In this document: positions 12,998-21,934 of the stretch, piece by piece | Layout: every line of letters starts with the position of its first letter | How positions within the stretch are numbered: the stretch's first letter is position 1 | From: a virus | Length of the DNA stretch: 22,429 bases | Strand: one strand, 5' to 3' | Virus record (IMG/VR): IMGVR_UViG_3300042475_004874 | Span: 1-22,429 of that record | Notes under the pieces: model-generated | Told to the model about the DNA's origin: nothing | What the model saw: the letters and a program-made list of their open reading frames with translations, nothing else | The model's database searches: none | Made by a program: the position numbers and the translations under genes

Positions 12998-14581
12998 TTA
13001 TTTAGTAATTTCGGCATTAAATGTTGAATTGATATCATCTGCTTGCGCTTGTGCCGCCCCCATCTGTTGTTGTGCATCATTTGAAGGTGGTGGTTCATTT
13101 GCAGATTCGGCATTCAACTCATCATCCATACGAGAAATGCCTTCTTCGTCAAAGTGCAACACATTCTTTTTGACCCATGATTTAGAGAAGTAAACTCCAA
13201 CATATGGATCGATTTGTTGCATAAGTTGTAAACGAGAAGAAAGCAATTCTGCTTCTTTCAATTCTGCGAAATTATTATCTTTAAGGAAGTCATAATGAAT
13301 TTTTTCCTTCATCTCTTCCCATTCATCAATAGAACATATACCCTTTAATGCTAATTGACGTTTCATTAATTCGTCAAATAGAATACTAAATTTGGTTCTT
13401 AATCTATCAATAAACTTGGTAAACTTCAACTCATCACGTGTGATTTCAGTTGATCGACCAATAGAAAATCCTGTTTGTGGTTCCAAACGAGAAACTGGTA
13501 CGTTCAGAGCCTTATACAATTTTTGTTCGAAATAACGAACATCTGCCAACTCACCAAGATTTTGACCTGCTGGAAGAGTTGTGATTTCTGTTGACTTACC
13601 TTCGCCGCGACGTGGAATCCAAAAATCTTCCATCATTGACATAAACTTACGATCGTCTTTGACTTCGCCAGTTGCTGAGTCGTAAACAACCTTGTTGCGG
13701 AACTTTGTCATGATATCACGAAGATATTGTTCTGCTTTGATCTTTGGCATGTTGCCAACATCAATATAGAACACACGACGTTCTGGAGCACGTGATAGAC
13801 GATAGATCACAACAGCGTCCTCAACCATTCGGAGCTGGTTGAGTGGCTTGATTGCCTTGTGAAGGTATGATAACACAAGTGCTCTTTTTGGATCCATTAA
13901 TCCAGAGTTAACATTTACGATTGCATCAGTTGCAATTTTTAAACCAGAATCTGTTGGAGACGTAATCAAGGTTTGACCCTGATTCATCGCTCTTTCATTA
14001 TAAACATAGAATTCTTGCACACCAGCGGTTACTTCAACACCAGTACGTGGATCTTTTTTACGAATTACGCTACGAACTTTACGAATTTTTCTTGGATCAA
14101 GATAAAGAATTTCTTGAATACCGAGTCTTGGTTGTTGTTCATTGATTAAGATTTGATAAAACAATCTTCCATCAATATACCAGTTGCGAAAAATATCTGC
14201 ACCTGAATTGGAAAAATCAAGTAATCTTAAAATGTTTCCAAATTCTTCTCGAATTTTTTCTTTAATTGGTTCTGGTTGTTCAAGGTCATCAAGAATAATT
14301 GTAACTGATTTACCAAAATTATCGTGAACAATTGCTTCGTTCACAATGTCATCAATTGCAGTTTCCAGTTCTGGTTGCATTGACATCTCACGATAACGTG
14401 AGATGAGATCGTTTTCATTTTTGAAACTGGCTTCAAGATCTAGATATGTGCCAAAATAGCCACCAGATGTGACTGTAATTGCACCATCATCGTTAATTGG
14501 AGCAGCGACCTGCGGTTGGAGTTCAACTTCAGCCGCAGGTTTTTTTCGAAGAATTTCGAAGCCGAATAGATTAATAGCCAT
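12998..14581 (-). CDS. 20: gp20, portal protein
   Basis: Forms the 12-fold ring at the special vertex, where head assembly starts and DNA enters. 527 residues, nearly equal to T4 (524). The marker block RRVFYIDVGNMPKIKAEQYL at 268-287 and the run FWIPRRGEGKSTEITTLPAG at 320-339 are highly characteristic of gp20, as is VPVSRLEPQTGF at 361-372. The C-terminus is Gln/Ala-rich and probably flexible. Upstream of the ATG only a weak GATGAG is visible, in an A/T-rich leader after the 88-residue gene. Confidence 0.97.
   Translation of the reverse strand: MAINLFGFEILRKKPAAEVELQPQVAAPINDDGAITVTSGGYFGTYLDLEASFKNENDLISRYREMSMQPELETAIDDIVNEAIVHDNFGKSVTIILDDLEQPEPIKEKIREEFGNILRLLDFSNSGADIFRNWYIDGRLFYQILINEQQPRLGIQEILYLDPRKIRKVRSVIRKKDPRTGVEVTAGVQEFYVYNERAMNQGQTLITSPTDSGLKIATDAIVNVNSGLMDPKRALVLSYLHKAIKPLNQLRMVEDAVVIYRLSRAPERRVFYIDVGNMPKIKAEQYLRDIMTKFRNKVVYDSATGEVKDDRKFMSMMEDFWIPRRGEGKSTEITTLPAGQNLGELADVRYFEQKLYKALNVPVSRLEPQTGFSIGRSTEITRDELKFTKFIDRLRTKFSILFDELMKRQLALKGICSIDEWEEMKEKIHYDFLKDNNFAELKEAELLSSRLQLMQQIDPYVGVYFSKSWVKKNVLHFDEEGISRMDDELNAESANEPPPSNDAQQQMGAAQAQADDINSTFNAEITK
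12999..13005 (-). promoter_or_regulatory. Late-promoter-like motif for gene 67, overlapping the gene 20 stop
   Basis: CTAAATA on the minus strand, whose TAA is nearly the end of gene 20 (ACT AAA TAA). It ends 16 bases before the gene 67 ATG. It is a weak candidate alone but repeats the arrangement seen before gene 13. Confidence 0.35.
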
Positions 14582-14611
14582 ATTTTTTACTCATCATAAC
14601 AAAAAAAGACA

Positions 14612-14878
14612 TTAAAGTTTAAATGGGTCTACGATTTTTTCACTTTTTGCTCTAGCAATTGCACCTTTAGCAATTGAAGATGCGTTAATATTTGCCAGTG
14701 GATTATTTCCTGCTCTTCTTGCTTGAACACCAAGAGATGTCAATCGATTACTTAATCCACCAGTTGCTCGGCTCACTGCACCTTGTGCAGTTCTTCCAAC
14801 AAACCCAGTAACTTGTGATGTTACTTGCGCTTTTACAGTGCGTTTAACTCTACGCACGAGACTTTTGAAGAAACTCAT
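14612..14878 (-). CDS. Small basic protein of unknown function between gp19 and gp20
   Basis: 88 residues starting MSFFKSLVRRVKRTVKAQV. The first 25 residues would form a basic amphipathic helix; the middle is Gly/Ala/Arg-rich (RTAQGAVSRATGGLSNRL) and the end is SEKIVDPFKL. No membrane span, Cys or known motif is visible. The start has a clean AGGAG ribosome site, 12 bases after gene 19 ends, so the gene is very likely translated. T4 has no gene here. The strong positive charge could fit DNA or acidic-protein binding in the head or connector (inference). Confidence 0.7.
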   Translation of the reverse strand: MSFFKSLVRRVKRTVKAQVTSQVTGFVGRTAQGAVSRATGGLSNRLTSLGVQARRAGNNPLANINASSIAKGAIARAKSEKIVDPFKL

Positions 14879-14890
14879 ACGGTTCTCCTA

Positions 14891-15400
14891 TTAGGTTGCG
14901 CTAGTATCTGAAGTCCAGTACTGGTATGCAAATGTCACTTGATATTCTTCAATTGTGTCGTTTGCGCCCCAATCTAGTTCAATTGGTGAAATATCGATTG
15001 GGAACATTCCTCTGAAGTTATACTCTTTGATAATTGCGCCAGTCTTTGAATATTGAGAAACTAGAGCATCAAATTGATAACCATCAGCAAGAACAGCAGC
15101 CAAGTTTTCTTCGTGACTATTAATGTCTTGCATCAACAACTCAAGAGCATTGCGAATTGCAAAGTCTTCATCGTTGAGAATCGTTACAGTCCAATCAGCG
15201 AACGTTCTATTTCCAGCGTACTTAACGTTACGACCGAAATATGGAACTTCAACTAATCCAACTGTTGATCCTGGCAACTGTGCTGCCTTACACAAGAAAT
15301 TGAAGTTTGGTCCTAATCTGTTGATTTGAACCTCAAACAGATTAGGACGTGCGCCATCACCAGTAAATGTAGAAGTGAATTCTGAAATATTAAATGGCAT
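14891..15400 (-). CDS. 19: gp19, tail tube protein
   Basis: Builds the inner tube through which DNA passes. 169 residues against 163 in T4. Blocks RPNLFEVQINRLGPNF, CKAAQLPGSTVGLVEVPYFGR and ADWTVTILNDEDF are typical, and the end EYQVTFAYQYWTSD is the usual last strand. It stands after the sheath gene as in all T4-like phages. The ribosome site AGGAG and an upstream late-promoter-like motif are present. It shares its fold with the gp3-like protein after gene 23. Confidence 0.95.
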   Translation of the reverse strand: MPFNISEFTSTFTGDGARPNLFEVQINRLGPNFNFLCKAAQLPGSTVGLVEVPYFGRNVKYAGNRTFADWTVTILNDEDFAIRNALELLMQDINSHEENLAAVLADGYQFDALVSQYSKTGAIIKEYNFRGMFPIDISPIELDWGANDTIEEYQVTFAYQYWTSDTSAT

Positions 15401-15425
15401 TGTTTATTTCTCCTGAAACTTTATC

Positions 15426-15433
15426 TATTTATT
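15426..15433 (-). promoter_or_regulatory. Late-promoter-like motif for gene 19
   Basis: AATAAATA on the minus strand (one base off TATAAATA), ending 25 bases before the gene 19 ATG and lying between the stop of gene 18 and gene 19. It would raise expression of the abundant tube protein. Confidence 0.55.
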
Positions 15434-15438
15434 GCCTG

Positions 15439-17154
15439 TTAAGCACCAGTTTTACCGACGACTTCTTCGAAGGCTACACCAGTACGGACAGCAACAAAGT
15501 TCAACTTGATAAAGTTAATGCTTCTTGCTGGCTTGACGTAGATATCTCCAACAAACTCATTACGATCAATGACGTCTGGAGTGTTGTTTGTTGTATCGCA
15601 AACCACGCGATAGTCAAAGATACCACGACGACCTTTAACTGTTCTCAAGAATGGCTCAACAAGTGACACGAACTGTGCTCTTGTAAATTCATCGTTGAAT
15701 TCGAAGAGGCTTGAACGTGCAGCGATTGCAATTGCTTTTTCAAGAACAATAAACAAGCGACGTACATTGATACGATCGAACGCACTTGGCTTGCCCAACA
15801 TTGTCTTATCGCCGAAGAGAATCGTTCCTTCTCCTGGGAAACTTACAACTGGGTTGATACCATTCTTATAGAGCGTATCGCGTTGTGTTGAAGTTGGATA
15901 ATATGCAAGTTTAACAAGATTTCGAATTGCACCACGTGAAGATCCTGCTGGTGAGAACCATGGATCGCGCACTGCATCTGTTCTTGCGCAAATACCAGCG
16001 ATATCGCCGTTCAATGGAATCCAACGATAAATGTCGTTGTATTTGTCATACTGATATTTCCAACCAGAATCCATCACTGCATAAGAAGAACTGACGTTTG
16101 CGAGAGCATTCTTACGATAGTTTACGATGTCATCAGTTGCAGTTGATGATTGGCAGTTTGCGAGTGTTGGTGATACGAACGTTACTGAATCTTTTCTTGC
16201 TTCAGATACGTTTTGAATTGCGTACAACACTGTTGCGGAATCATGGTTGCCTGTCATCACGAGAGAAACGTCGATTTCTTCTGGGTTGATAAATTTGGCG
16301 TAACCTGTTTGGACGTTACCAGAAACTGGACCACCGTCAGTACCATTTACAAGCGATACTGTATGGACAGCAGAAACATTGACTAATTGAGCGAATGTAC
16401 GACCAGCCGCTGATTTACCCCAAGTTGCTGAAGTATTTGCAACGTCCAAGTGATCTGTCCAGTGAATATACTTTGATAAACGATAGATTACATCACGATA
16501 GTAGTTTGAATTACCAACACTGTCCTTGGCATCAGATGCCTTAGAAACGAATGGGTAAACTTCAAGAACCGTATTTGATGTTCCTGTGAACAATCCGTCT
16601 TCATCCACAACAACGATATGCATTTCGTCGTTTGCACCGCTCACGCTTGCTGCATATGGAGAAGTGCCAGGAGCAGAAGTAAAGTTGCCTTGATATGGCC
16701 AAGAAGCGAATAGAGTTGCGTTTGCATTTGCCCAAACAGAAACTTTGAGCGTGTTTCCTTGTGCGCCAGGATAGCGAGCAGCCCAAGCACCTACTGTTGC
16801 ACTATTTGAATTATAGTAGTTATTGAAATATGTTTCGTCATTCTTAATCAAGACATTTGAAGAAGAATTTGTAACTGCAGTGTTCGTGTTAACACCGTTC
16901 ACAGCACGAACAACACGAATGTCACTTCCGTAAGAAAGGAAATTGGCGCAGGTGAAGAAAGAAACGGCAGTATTGCTGTCTGGTTTACCGAAAAACTCTA
17001 CCAACTTCGTCTCATCAGAAACTTGGATAGCAATTTCAGCTGGACCCCAGTTAAAAACGCCGCAAAACGCACCAGTTGTAGTCGCAACAGCTGGAACAAC
17101 TGTTGTTAGATCCACTTCAGAAGTAACAACACCAGGAGATACTTGAAAAGCCAT
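15439..17154 (-). CDS. 18: gp18, contractile tail sheath protein
   Basis: 571 residues (T4 659). The N-terminus AFQVSPGVVTSEVDLTTVVP and the following GVFNWGPAEIAIQVSDETKLVEFFG are the conserved sheath start. The C-terminal 100 residues (FEFNDEFTRAQFVSLVEPFLRTVKGRRGIFDY and the end block PARSINFIKLNFVAVRTGV) are the conserved contractile core. The middle (about 120-330) is Ser/Asn/Thr-rich and would form the variable outer domains. A perfect late promoter and an AGGAG ribosome site precede it, fitting a protein needed in more than 100 copies per virion. Confidence 0.97.
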   Translation of the reverse strand: MAFQVSPGVVTSEVDLTTVVPAVATTTGAFCGVFNWGPAEIAIQVSDETKLVEFFGKPDSNTAVSFFTCANFLSYGSDIRVVRAVNGVNTNTAVTNSSSNVLIKNDETYFNNYYNSNSATVGAWAARYPGAQGNTLKVSVWANANATLFASWPYQGNFTSAPGTSPYAASVSGANDEMHIVVVDEDGLFTGTSNTVLEVYPFVSKASDAKDSVGNSNYYRDVIYRLSKYIHWTDHLDVANTSATWGKSAAGRTFAQLVNVSAVHTVSLVNGTDGGPVSGNVQTGYAKFINPEEIDVSLVMTGNHDSATVLYAIQNVSEARKDSVTFVSPTLANCQSSTATDDIVNYRKNALANVSSSYAVMDSGWKYQYDKYNDIYRWIPLNGDIAGICARTDAVRDPWFSPAGSSRGAIRNLVKLAYYPTSTQRDTLYKNGINPVVSFPGEGTILFGDKTMLGKPSAFDRINVRRLFIVLEKAIAIAARSSLFEFNDEFTRAQFVSLVEPFLRTVKGRRGIFDYRVVCDTTNNTPDVIDRNEFVGDIYVKPARSINFIKLNFVAVRTGVAFEEVVGKTGA

Positions 17155-17198
17155 GTTTTATGCTCCTATGCATGGAGAATTGTAAGAAATCTACTAGT

Positions 17199-17206
17199 TA
17201 TTTATA
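17199..17206 (-). promoter_or_regulatory. Late promoter for gene 18
   Basis: A perfect TATAAATA on the minus strand in the 64-base gap between genes 17 and 18, ending 44 bases before the gene 18 ATG. It is the longest late leader in the window. Confidence 0.8.
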
Positions 17207-17218
17207 AAATTGGGTATT

Positions 17219-18853
17219 TTAACGCTCGACGGTGTTCCAAAGGGCACCATCTGAGATAAATCGACCATCATTTTGATCCACATCAATATGACCAGAAAGA
17301 AACGTTGGTAGTGACTCTTCTTCAATTTGCCTCATCTGTTCTTCATAAAGTTTCATTTTAATGTTTGAATTTGAAAGATCAGCAAAAAAAGATTGATTTG
17401 TCATCCATGAGAACAATACAAGACACATAACCAAATCATCGTGGCTACCTTCTTCAGCCTCAAAACTACTACCCTTCGAAATAAAAGTAGATAACTCTGA
17501 AATTATATCAAAATCTTGTATGATTATCTTTTGAGACTCAATTAAATTCTTTAGAATCGAGGTTCCAAGACGTTTTACAGACTTTGTTGTTCGAATTCCT
17601 CTTTGAGATTTGTTTCCATAACCCCAAGTCAAAGACATTTTTCCCTTTATATCCACCGTTGAAAGAATATTCTCATATTCGTAATCTTCAAACAATGAAT
17701 CAACAACTTGTTGACCATTATCGTTTATTTCTACTAATGCATAAGCATTATTGTAATATTCTCCAATCTTTTTAATCACACCAGGATAAACAAGAGGACT
17801 AATATTATTGTCTCTATAGGTGGCTACAACCTGATAAGGAACATCTGTAATGTCAACAACAACGCATGCGGAATAATCTAAACCCTTTCCACGAGAAGTA
17901 TCTACTACTGTTGCATAAGTTCTTTCTGGAACTGGTGTTTTATAGATTTTAATTCCATTCTCAGAAACATGCGCAGGAGTTACAAAGGCTAATGATTTAA
18001 GACCTGCAGCAGAGATAAGTGTTCCAGAAGAACCCATGAACTCGCATTCCATTTCCTGCATAAACTTCTGATCACCAAGAACACGACGCTGTTCATCTGC
18101 CCATTGTTGTGTTCTTCCTGGAACTTGTCGCCAGTTTGCTTCAACATGCGTGAATCCGTTTTGTCCTTCAACGGCTTCGGTCCACATTTTATAAAAGTGA
18201 TTCATGCCGTTTGGCGTTGAAGAAATTAAAATCTTAGAGGTTGTACCAGAAGAAATGGTTGGGTAAACGGACGTGAAGAATTCTTCGGCGATATTACTTG
18301 GCACGAATGCAAACTCGTCGAGATACAAAAGCGAGATAGAGAAACCACGAATCGCGCTGGAAGCAGTAGAATTAGCAATTACACGACATCCGTTTTCTAA
18401 TTCAATGTCACCCTTGTTCCAAACTTTCACGCCCTGTTGAATCCACATTGGCAATGCTTCATACGCCAACTTAATACGAGCAAGAATTTCTCTTGACGTA
18501 CTGGCTTTGTTTGCAAGAATCGCGACAGTTTTGTCTTGATTGAATAGAATGTACCAAAGGATATATCCAACGATAATCGTGGTCTTACCAACCTGACGAC
18601 CTGCTTTTACAATCACACGACGATTATCATTGATGTCACTTACGACTTGTTTTTGAAAAGGATATAGTTCAATTTGAACAAACCCCTTATCAAGTGTAAT
18701 GATCTTCACATAGTTTTCAATAAAGTATGTTGGATCTTGTGCGCACTTGACGAATTCTCGAACCTGATCTTCAGTCAGATTCATCGCCATGTTCACTCGC
18801 TTCAGCTTGGGGTTGCCAAGATAATGTTTTAGTTTAGCCGCTATTGGATTCAT
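17219..18853 (-). CDS. 17: gp17, large terminase (packaging ATPase and nuclease)
   Basis: Motor that cuts concatemeric DNA and pumps it into the prohead through gp20. 544 residues (T4 610). ATPase part: Walker A GRQVGKTT at 85-92, Walker B SLLYLDEFAF at 174-183 with D179 and catalytic E180, and coupling motif SSTPNG at 211-216. Nuclease part, RNase H fold: D318 in VVDTSRGKGLDYS, E376 in LVEINDNG, and D472/D473 in GSHDDLVM. All key residues are present, so both activities should be intact. Its first 20 bases overlap the end of gene 16, which suggests coupled synthesis of the two subunits. Confidence 0.97.
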   Translation of the reverse strand: MNPIAAKLKHYLGNPKLKRVNMAMNLTEDQVREFVKCAQDPTYFIENYVKIITLDKGFVQIELYPFQKQVVSDINDNRRVIVKAGRQVGKTTIIVGYILWYILFNQDKTVAILANKASTSREILARIKLAYEALPMWIQQGVKVWNKGDIELENGCRVIANSTASSAIRGFSISLLYLDEFAFVPSNIAEEFFTSVYPTISSGTTSKILISSTPNGMNHFYKMWTEAVEGQNGFTHVEANWRQVPGRTQQWADEQRRVLGDQKFMQEMECEFMGSSGTLISAAGLKSLAFVTPAHVSENGIKIYKTPVPERTYATVVDTSRGKGLDYSACVVVDITDVPYQVVATYRDNNISPLVYPGVIKKIGEYYNNAYALVEINDNGQQVVDSLFEDYEYENILSTVDIKGKMSLTWGYGNKSQRGIRTTKSVKRLGTSILKNLIESQKIIIQDFDIISELSTFISKGSSFEAEEGSHDDLVMCLVLFSWMTNQSFFADLSNSNIKMKLYEEQMRQIEEESLPTFLSGHIDVDQNDGRFISDGALWNTVER

Positions 18854-19253
18854 TCTTTAATTGTCGCAATAATTCAGCAGTGCTTCCAACGAAGATTGCT
18901 TTGTCTACATTCACATTCGTTGGTGCTGTTTGTTCTTCAGGACCACGCAATTCTTTTTGCTGCTTTTGTAAGATCATCAACTTCTCTGTCACATCAGAGA
19001 GATTCTTGATCATATTTGCTGCTACTTCATACGCTCTTGGGTGTTGCGATTCTTTTGCCACTTCAAGAATGCCGTCCAGAGCTTCGTTACCCTTCTCGAT
19101 AAGGTTGTAATAATTAGAACGAGAATAGTCAGCGTCAGGATTAACGCTTGAGTCGTTTGATCCATGAATAGTAACACTTTTATTGCCCTCGCTCATCACA
19201 GGAACATAATCAGTGTTTAAAATTTCTGCTAGATTTTTATCTACTTCACTCAT
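18834..19253 (-). CDS. 16: gp16, small terminase subunit
   Basis: Recognises DNA and regulates gp17. 139 residues (T4 164). The middle (about 47-103, NLIEKGNEALDGILEVAK through MIKNLSDVTEKLMILQKQQKEL) is a long helical, coiled-coil-like region that forms the ring core in T4 gp16. The N-terminus is acidic and Ser/Asn-rich; the C-terminus (FVGSTAELLRQLKN) is a short helix. The ATG overlaps the gene 15 stop as ATGA and the end overlaps gene 17. Confidence 0.93.
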   Translation of the reverse strand: MSEVDKNLAEILNTDYVPVMSEGNKSVTIHGSNDSSVNPDADYSRSNYYNLIEKGNEALDGILEVAKESQHPRAYEVAANMIKNLSDVTEKLMILQKQQKELRGPEEQTAPTNVNVDKAIFVGSTAELLRQLKNESNSG

Positions 19254-20254
19254 GTAATATTTGGTGCTTCTTGTAATATCTCATCAAATCCAAATGCAGT
19301 ATTTGCATTTGCTGTTGTTGGGTCTGGAGTTACTTGTAATTTTGTTAACTGATAATCGTTAGTTCCAAAACTTGAAATGTTATACGATGCGTTTGATAAT
19401 GCACCTGTCAAAAATCTTCCATCTTTGAGTATGCCCTTTTGATCAGAAACATACAAAACAAGAGCCTCAGAGTCCCAAGCATCAACATAGGCTGTTGCAT
19501 TTGCTGAAGTTATTGTTCGCCCCTCATAAACCAACTCACCAGAACGAAATGTTCCTTGACCACCTGTATTAGCAAAATACACAACTCTTTGATCTTCAGG
19601 AGTTGTAACCATTGCATATGTATTTGCTGTAACTTTTCGGATTACATCAACAGAAGCAATAGGTCCATACATATAACCTTTTACTGTAAATGAAAGCGTC
19701 CATGTCAACATACGAAGATTATCAGGTGAGCCAACATCATCAACGTTATAATTTACACTTTGCAAAATAAAAGGTACATCGATTTTTTGATCTGATAAAC
19801 CAATAATATCTAATGACAAGTTTAAATCTGGATTGAAATATGGTAGAATTTGTTCGACGATTTGAGTGCCATCCTCAACATTGCGAACATAAATGTTTAA
19901 TTCAAAATTAAAATCATATGGAACTGCACGTATTGCTTTTATCGTTTGACCAGATTCTGGTGAATAACTTTCAGCGTATAGATTTCTTTTTCTTAGTGGA
20001 TCATAATTAATCGCAGTAAGTTCAAAACTCATACGTGGCAATGTCATTTGAACTTCTTTTGTTAACTCAGGATCTTGTGTGATGCGCGCATAAAATTTTT
20101 CTTTTTGCGCATACTGCAATGGAACAATAATTCTTTCGATCTCTTGAGTTCCCGCTTTATTGTATCTTACAAGACGAATGTTATTAAAGATTGTGCCAAA
20201 TGACACAACCATTTTTCTTACAATTCTATGATAAAAATGTGTATTTGAAAGCAT
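19250..20254 (-). CDS. 15: gp15, tail sheath stabilizer / tail completion protein
   Basis: Caps the sheath end of the tail and joins it to the head neck. 334 residues, about 60 longer than T4 gp15 (272). The first 200 residues match the family: NTHFYHRIVRKMVVSFGTIFNNI, IVPLQYAQKEKFYARI, and LPRMSFELTAINYDP. The extra length lies in the C-terminal part: residues 232-296 align without gaps to 194-258 of gp14 in the next gene (17 identical of 65), and this segment looks like an added beta-rich domain. Its ATG overlaps the gene 14 stop (TAATG). Confidence 0.95.
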   Translation of the reverse strand: MLSNTHFYHRIVRKMVVSFGTIFNNIRLVRYNKAGTQEIERIIVPLQYAQKEKFYARITQDPELTKEVQMTLPRMSFELTAINYDPLRKRNLYAESYSPESGQTIKAIRAVPYDFNFELNIYVRNVEDGTQIVEQILPYFNPDLNLSLDIIGLSDQKIDVPFILQSVNYNVDDVGSPDNLRMLTWTLSFTVKGYMYGPIASVDVIRKVTANTYAMVTTPEDQRVVYFANTGGQGTFRSGELVYEGRTITSANATAYVDAWDSEALVLYVSDQKGILKDGRFLTGALSNASYNISSFGTNDYQLTKLQVTPDPTTANANTAFGFDEILQEAPNIT

Positions 20255-21141
20255 TATGGTTCACCAAATGGATTGACTTCAGTAAAGTCAATAATATTAT
20301 CAGCCTCTGTTTCAATTCTAGAATTGTCATCCATTGATTCAAGATTAACATTCACCATCAAATCAGGAACAGTGTTCATTGTCCACTGAGCGTTACTTGA
20401 ATTACCTTTGATAATTGTATTATTTGCAAATTCACCACGAATATTTCTCAAATATAATGTTCCACTTGGTTTGTCCCATGCAGAAACAATTCCACGACAA
20501 GTTGAACTTGCTAGATTTGCACCTTGGAATGCCCATTCATACAAAGTAAATGATCCATTACCACCAGGAGCAACTTTGTATTCAATGTTAACTGCTTGTT
20601 TGTTTGCAATTCTATCAATTTCATCCATGCCAGTATCAAGTAATTCACCATTATACTTGAAGGCTTCAACAGTTAATCCATACATGTATGGATTTCTGGC
20701 GTCTTTACCTAATTGGAAGAAGTTTTTTTCTTCTGCAACAAATTTAATCTCCATTAGTTTGTATTGAACTGGAAGATAAATTAAATCGCCTTCTTTTGGA
20801 ACATTATGAGTATCGCCCATTGTAGAAAAAACATATTTTTCAAACGAGCGGCGTGACATTACAAGCCTTGCAGTTTCTTGAATTTCTAATCCAAACTTAC
20901 TGAAAAATTCTTTATTGCCCTCATAATCTCTAACTGATTCAAGATACATCTCAATTTTGATTGCATGCGAGAAATACTTAACTGGATCGTCACCAAATAA
21001 TTCATCAGTAGAGGATTGTGAATCTCTTGGAATATAATAAACATCAATTCCGTGATTCTTGATTGATTCGATGATCAAATCTTCTAGCAAAAACTGTTCA
21101 GTTTTTGCAGCTTGATTGTTAAAATATACGCTAGTTGCCAT
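20254..21141 (-). CDS. 14: gp14, neck protein
   Basis: Part of the neck that seals the filled head and takes up the tail. 295 residues (T4 256). Typical blocks are IESIKNHGIDVYYIPRD near the N-terminus, LVMSRRSFEKY, and PKEGDLIYLPVQYKLMEIKFVAEEKNFFQLGK. Residues 194-258 form a beta-like segment also present in gp15. It starts one base after gene 13 ends, with AGGA at good spacing. The C-terminus is acidic (EADNIIDFTEVNPFGEP). Confidence 0.95.
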   Translation of the reverse strand: MATSVYFNNQAAKTEQFLLEDLIIESIKNHGIDVYYIPRDSQSSTDELFGDDPVKYFSHAIKIEMYLESVRDYEGNKEFFSKFGLEIQETARLVMSRRSFEKYVFSTMGDTHNVPKEGDLIYLPVQYKLMEIKFVAEEKNFFQLGKDARNPYMYGLTVEAFKYNGELLDTGMDEIDRIANKQAVNIEYKVAPGGNGSFTLYEWAFQGANLASSTCRGIVSAWDKPSGTLYLRNIRGEFANNTIIKGNSSNAQWTMNTVPDLMVNVNLESMDDNSRIETEADNIIDFTEVNPFGEP

Positions 21142-21142
21142 T

Positions 21143-21904
21143 TTATCCTACTAAGAATGGCACTGGTTCTTCGAAAGTGTCTCGGAGTTTTTCTTCAAGA
21201 CGTTCGATTTCTACAGATGCTTCATCCCAAATTTTTTGACCATTGATTGTAAGACCACCAGGAAGAACATAATTATCATATTTCTTCAAGTTTTCACCCC
21301 ACTGTCTCTTAAACAATTGAGCCGTGTATTCCTTTAACCAACTATCGTTGAAAACTTTATAATAACAATCTGGATCTACAATTCTAAAACATTCAAATAC
21401 CATAAAATTGCCTGGATCAAATCGTCTGTCCATCTCAATTTGAAGGTACAAACGATTGGTCTTTTTATTAAATGTGTAAGGATATTCGCCTGTGATAATC
21501 ATGTCGAGCATTGAAAGATGCTCACGCGCGATCACATAATAGGTATATGAAGAAGAAGTTAGATTGTAAAAATCATTTAAACGAAGCTGATAATTAATAT
21601 CAAAAATGTTAAATCCAGCTGAAGAAGTTGAAGATTGAGTCGATCCTGTATACGGAAATACCTTCGAAACTCCGATGATGGAATCAGGAAGTTGAATATA
21701 TTTGTTTTGAATGTCACCTGCTGTTAATTTGTGAGCAAGCCACGTTCTTTCGGTTCCGTCGAAATGATAGTCTCGAAATCTCTGTAAAGCATCATCGATG
21801 CGATCGTCTAACTGATCATCATCGACGTTGATGTCAATAACTGGAAACCCGAGTTTACGGAGACAAAAATCTTTTAGTTCTGTTCTGGAAGAAGGTTGCG
21901 CCAT
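21143..21904 (-). CDS. 13: gp13, neck protein
   Basis: Connector protein that works with gp14 after packaging. 253 residues (T4 309). The N-terminal block SRTELKDFCLRKLGFPVIDINVDDDQLDDRIDDALQRFRDYHFDG is characteristic of gp13 in marine T4-like phages, as is REHLSMLDMIITGEYPYTFNKK in the middle. The C-terminal 70 residues are helical and rich in charged residues. The ribosome site GAGAGG lies upstream, together with a late-promoter-like motif at the stop of the previous gene. Confidence 0.93.
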   Translation of the reverse strand: MAQPSSRTELKDFCLRKLGFPVIDINVDDDQLDDRIDDALQRFRDYHFDGTERTWLAHKLTAGDIQNKYIQLPDSIIGVSKVFPYTGSTQSSTSSAGFNIFDINYQLRLNDFYNLTSSSYTYYVIAREHLSMLDMIITGEYPYTFNKKTNRLYLQIEMDRRFDPGNFMVFECFRIVDPDCYYKVFNDSWLKEYTAQLFKRQWGENLKKYDNYVLPGGLTINGQKIWDEASVEIERLEEKLRDTFEEPVPFLVG

Positions 21905-21927
21905 CTGAAACCTCTCTAATTATTGTA

Positions 21928-21934
21928 TATTTAG
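21928..21934 (-). promoter_or_regulatory. Late-promoter-like motif for gene 13, overlapping the upstream stop
   Basis: CTAAATA on the minus strand contains the TAA stop codon of the upstream gene and ends 23 bases before the gene 13 ATG. It could start the 13-14-15-16-17 transcript. Confidence 0.45.
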
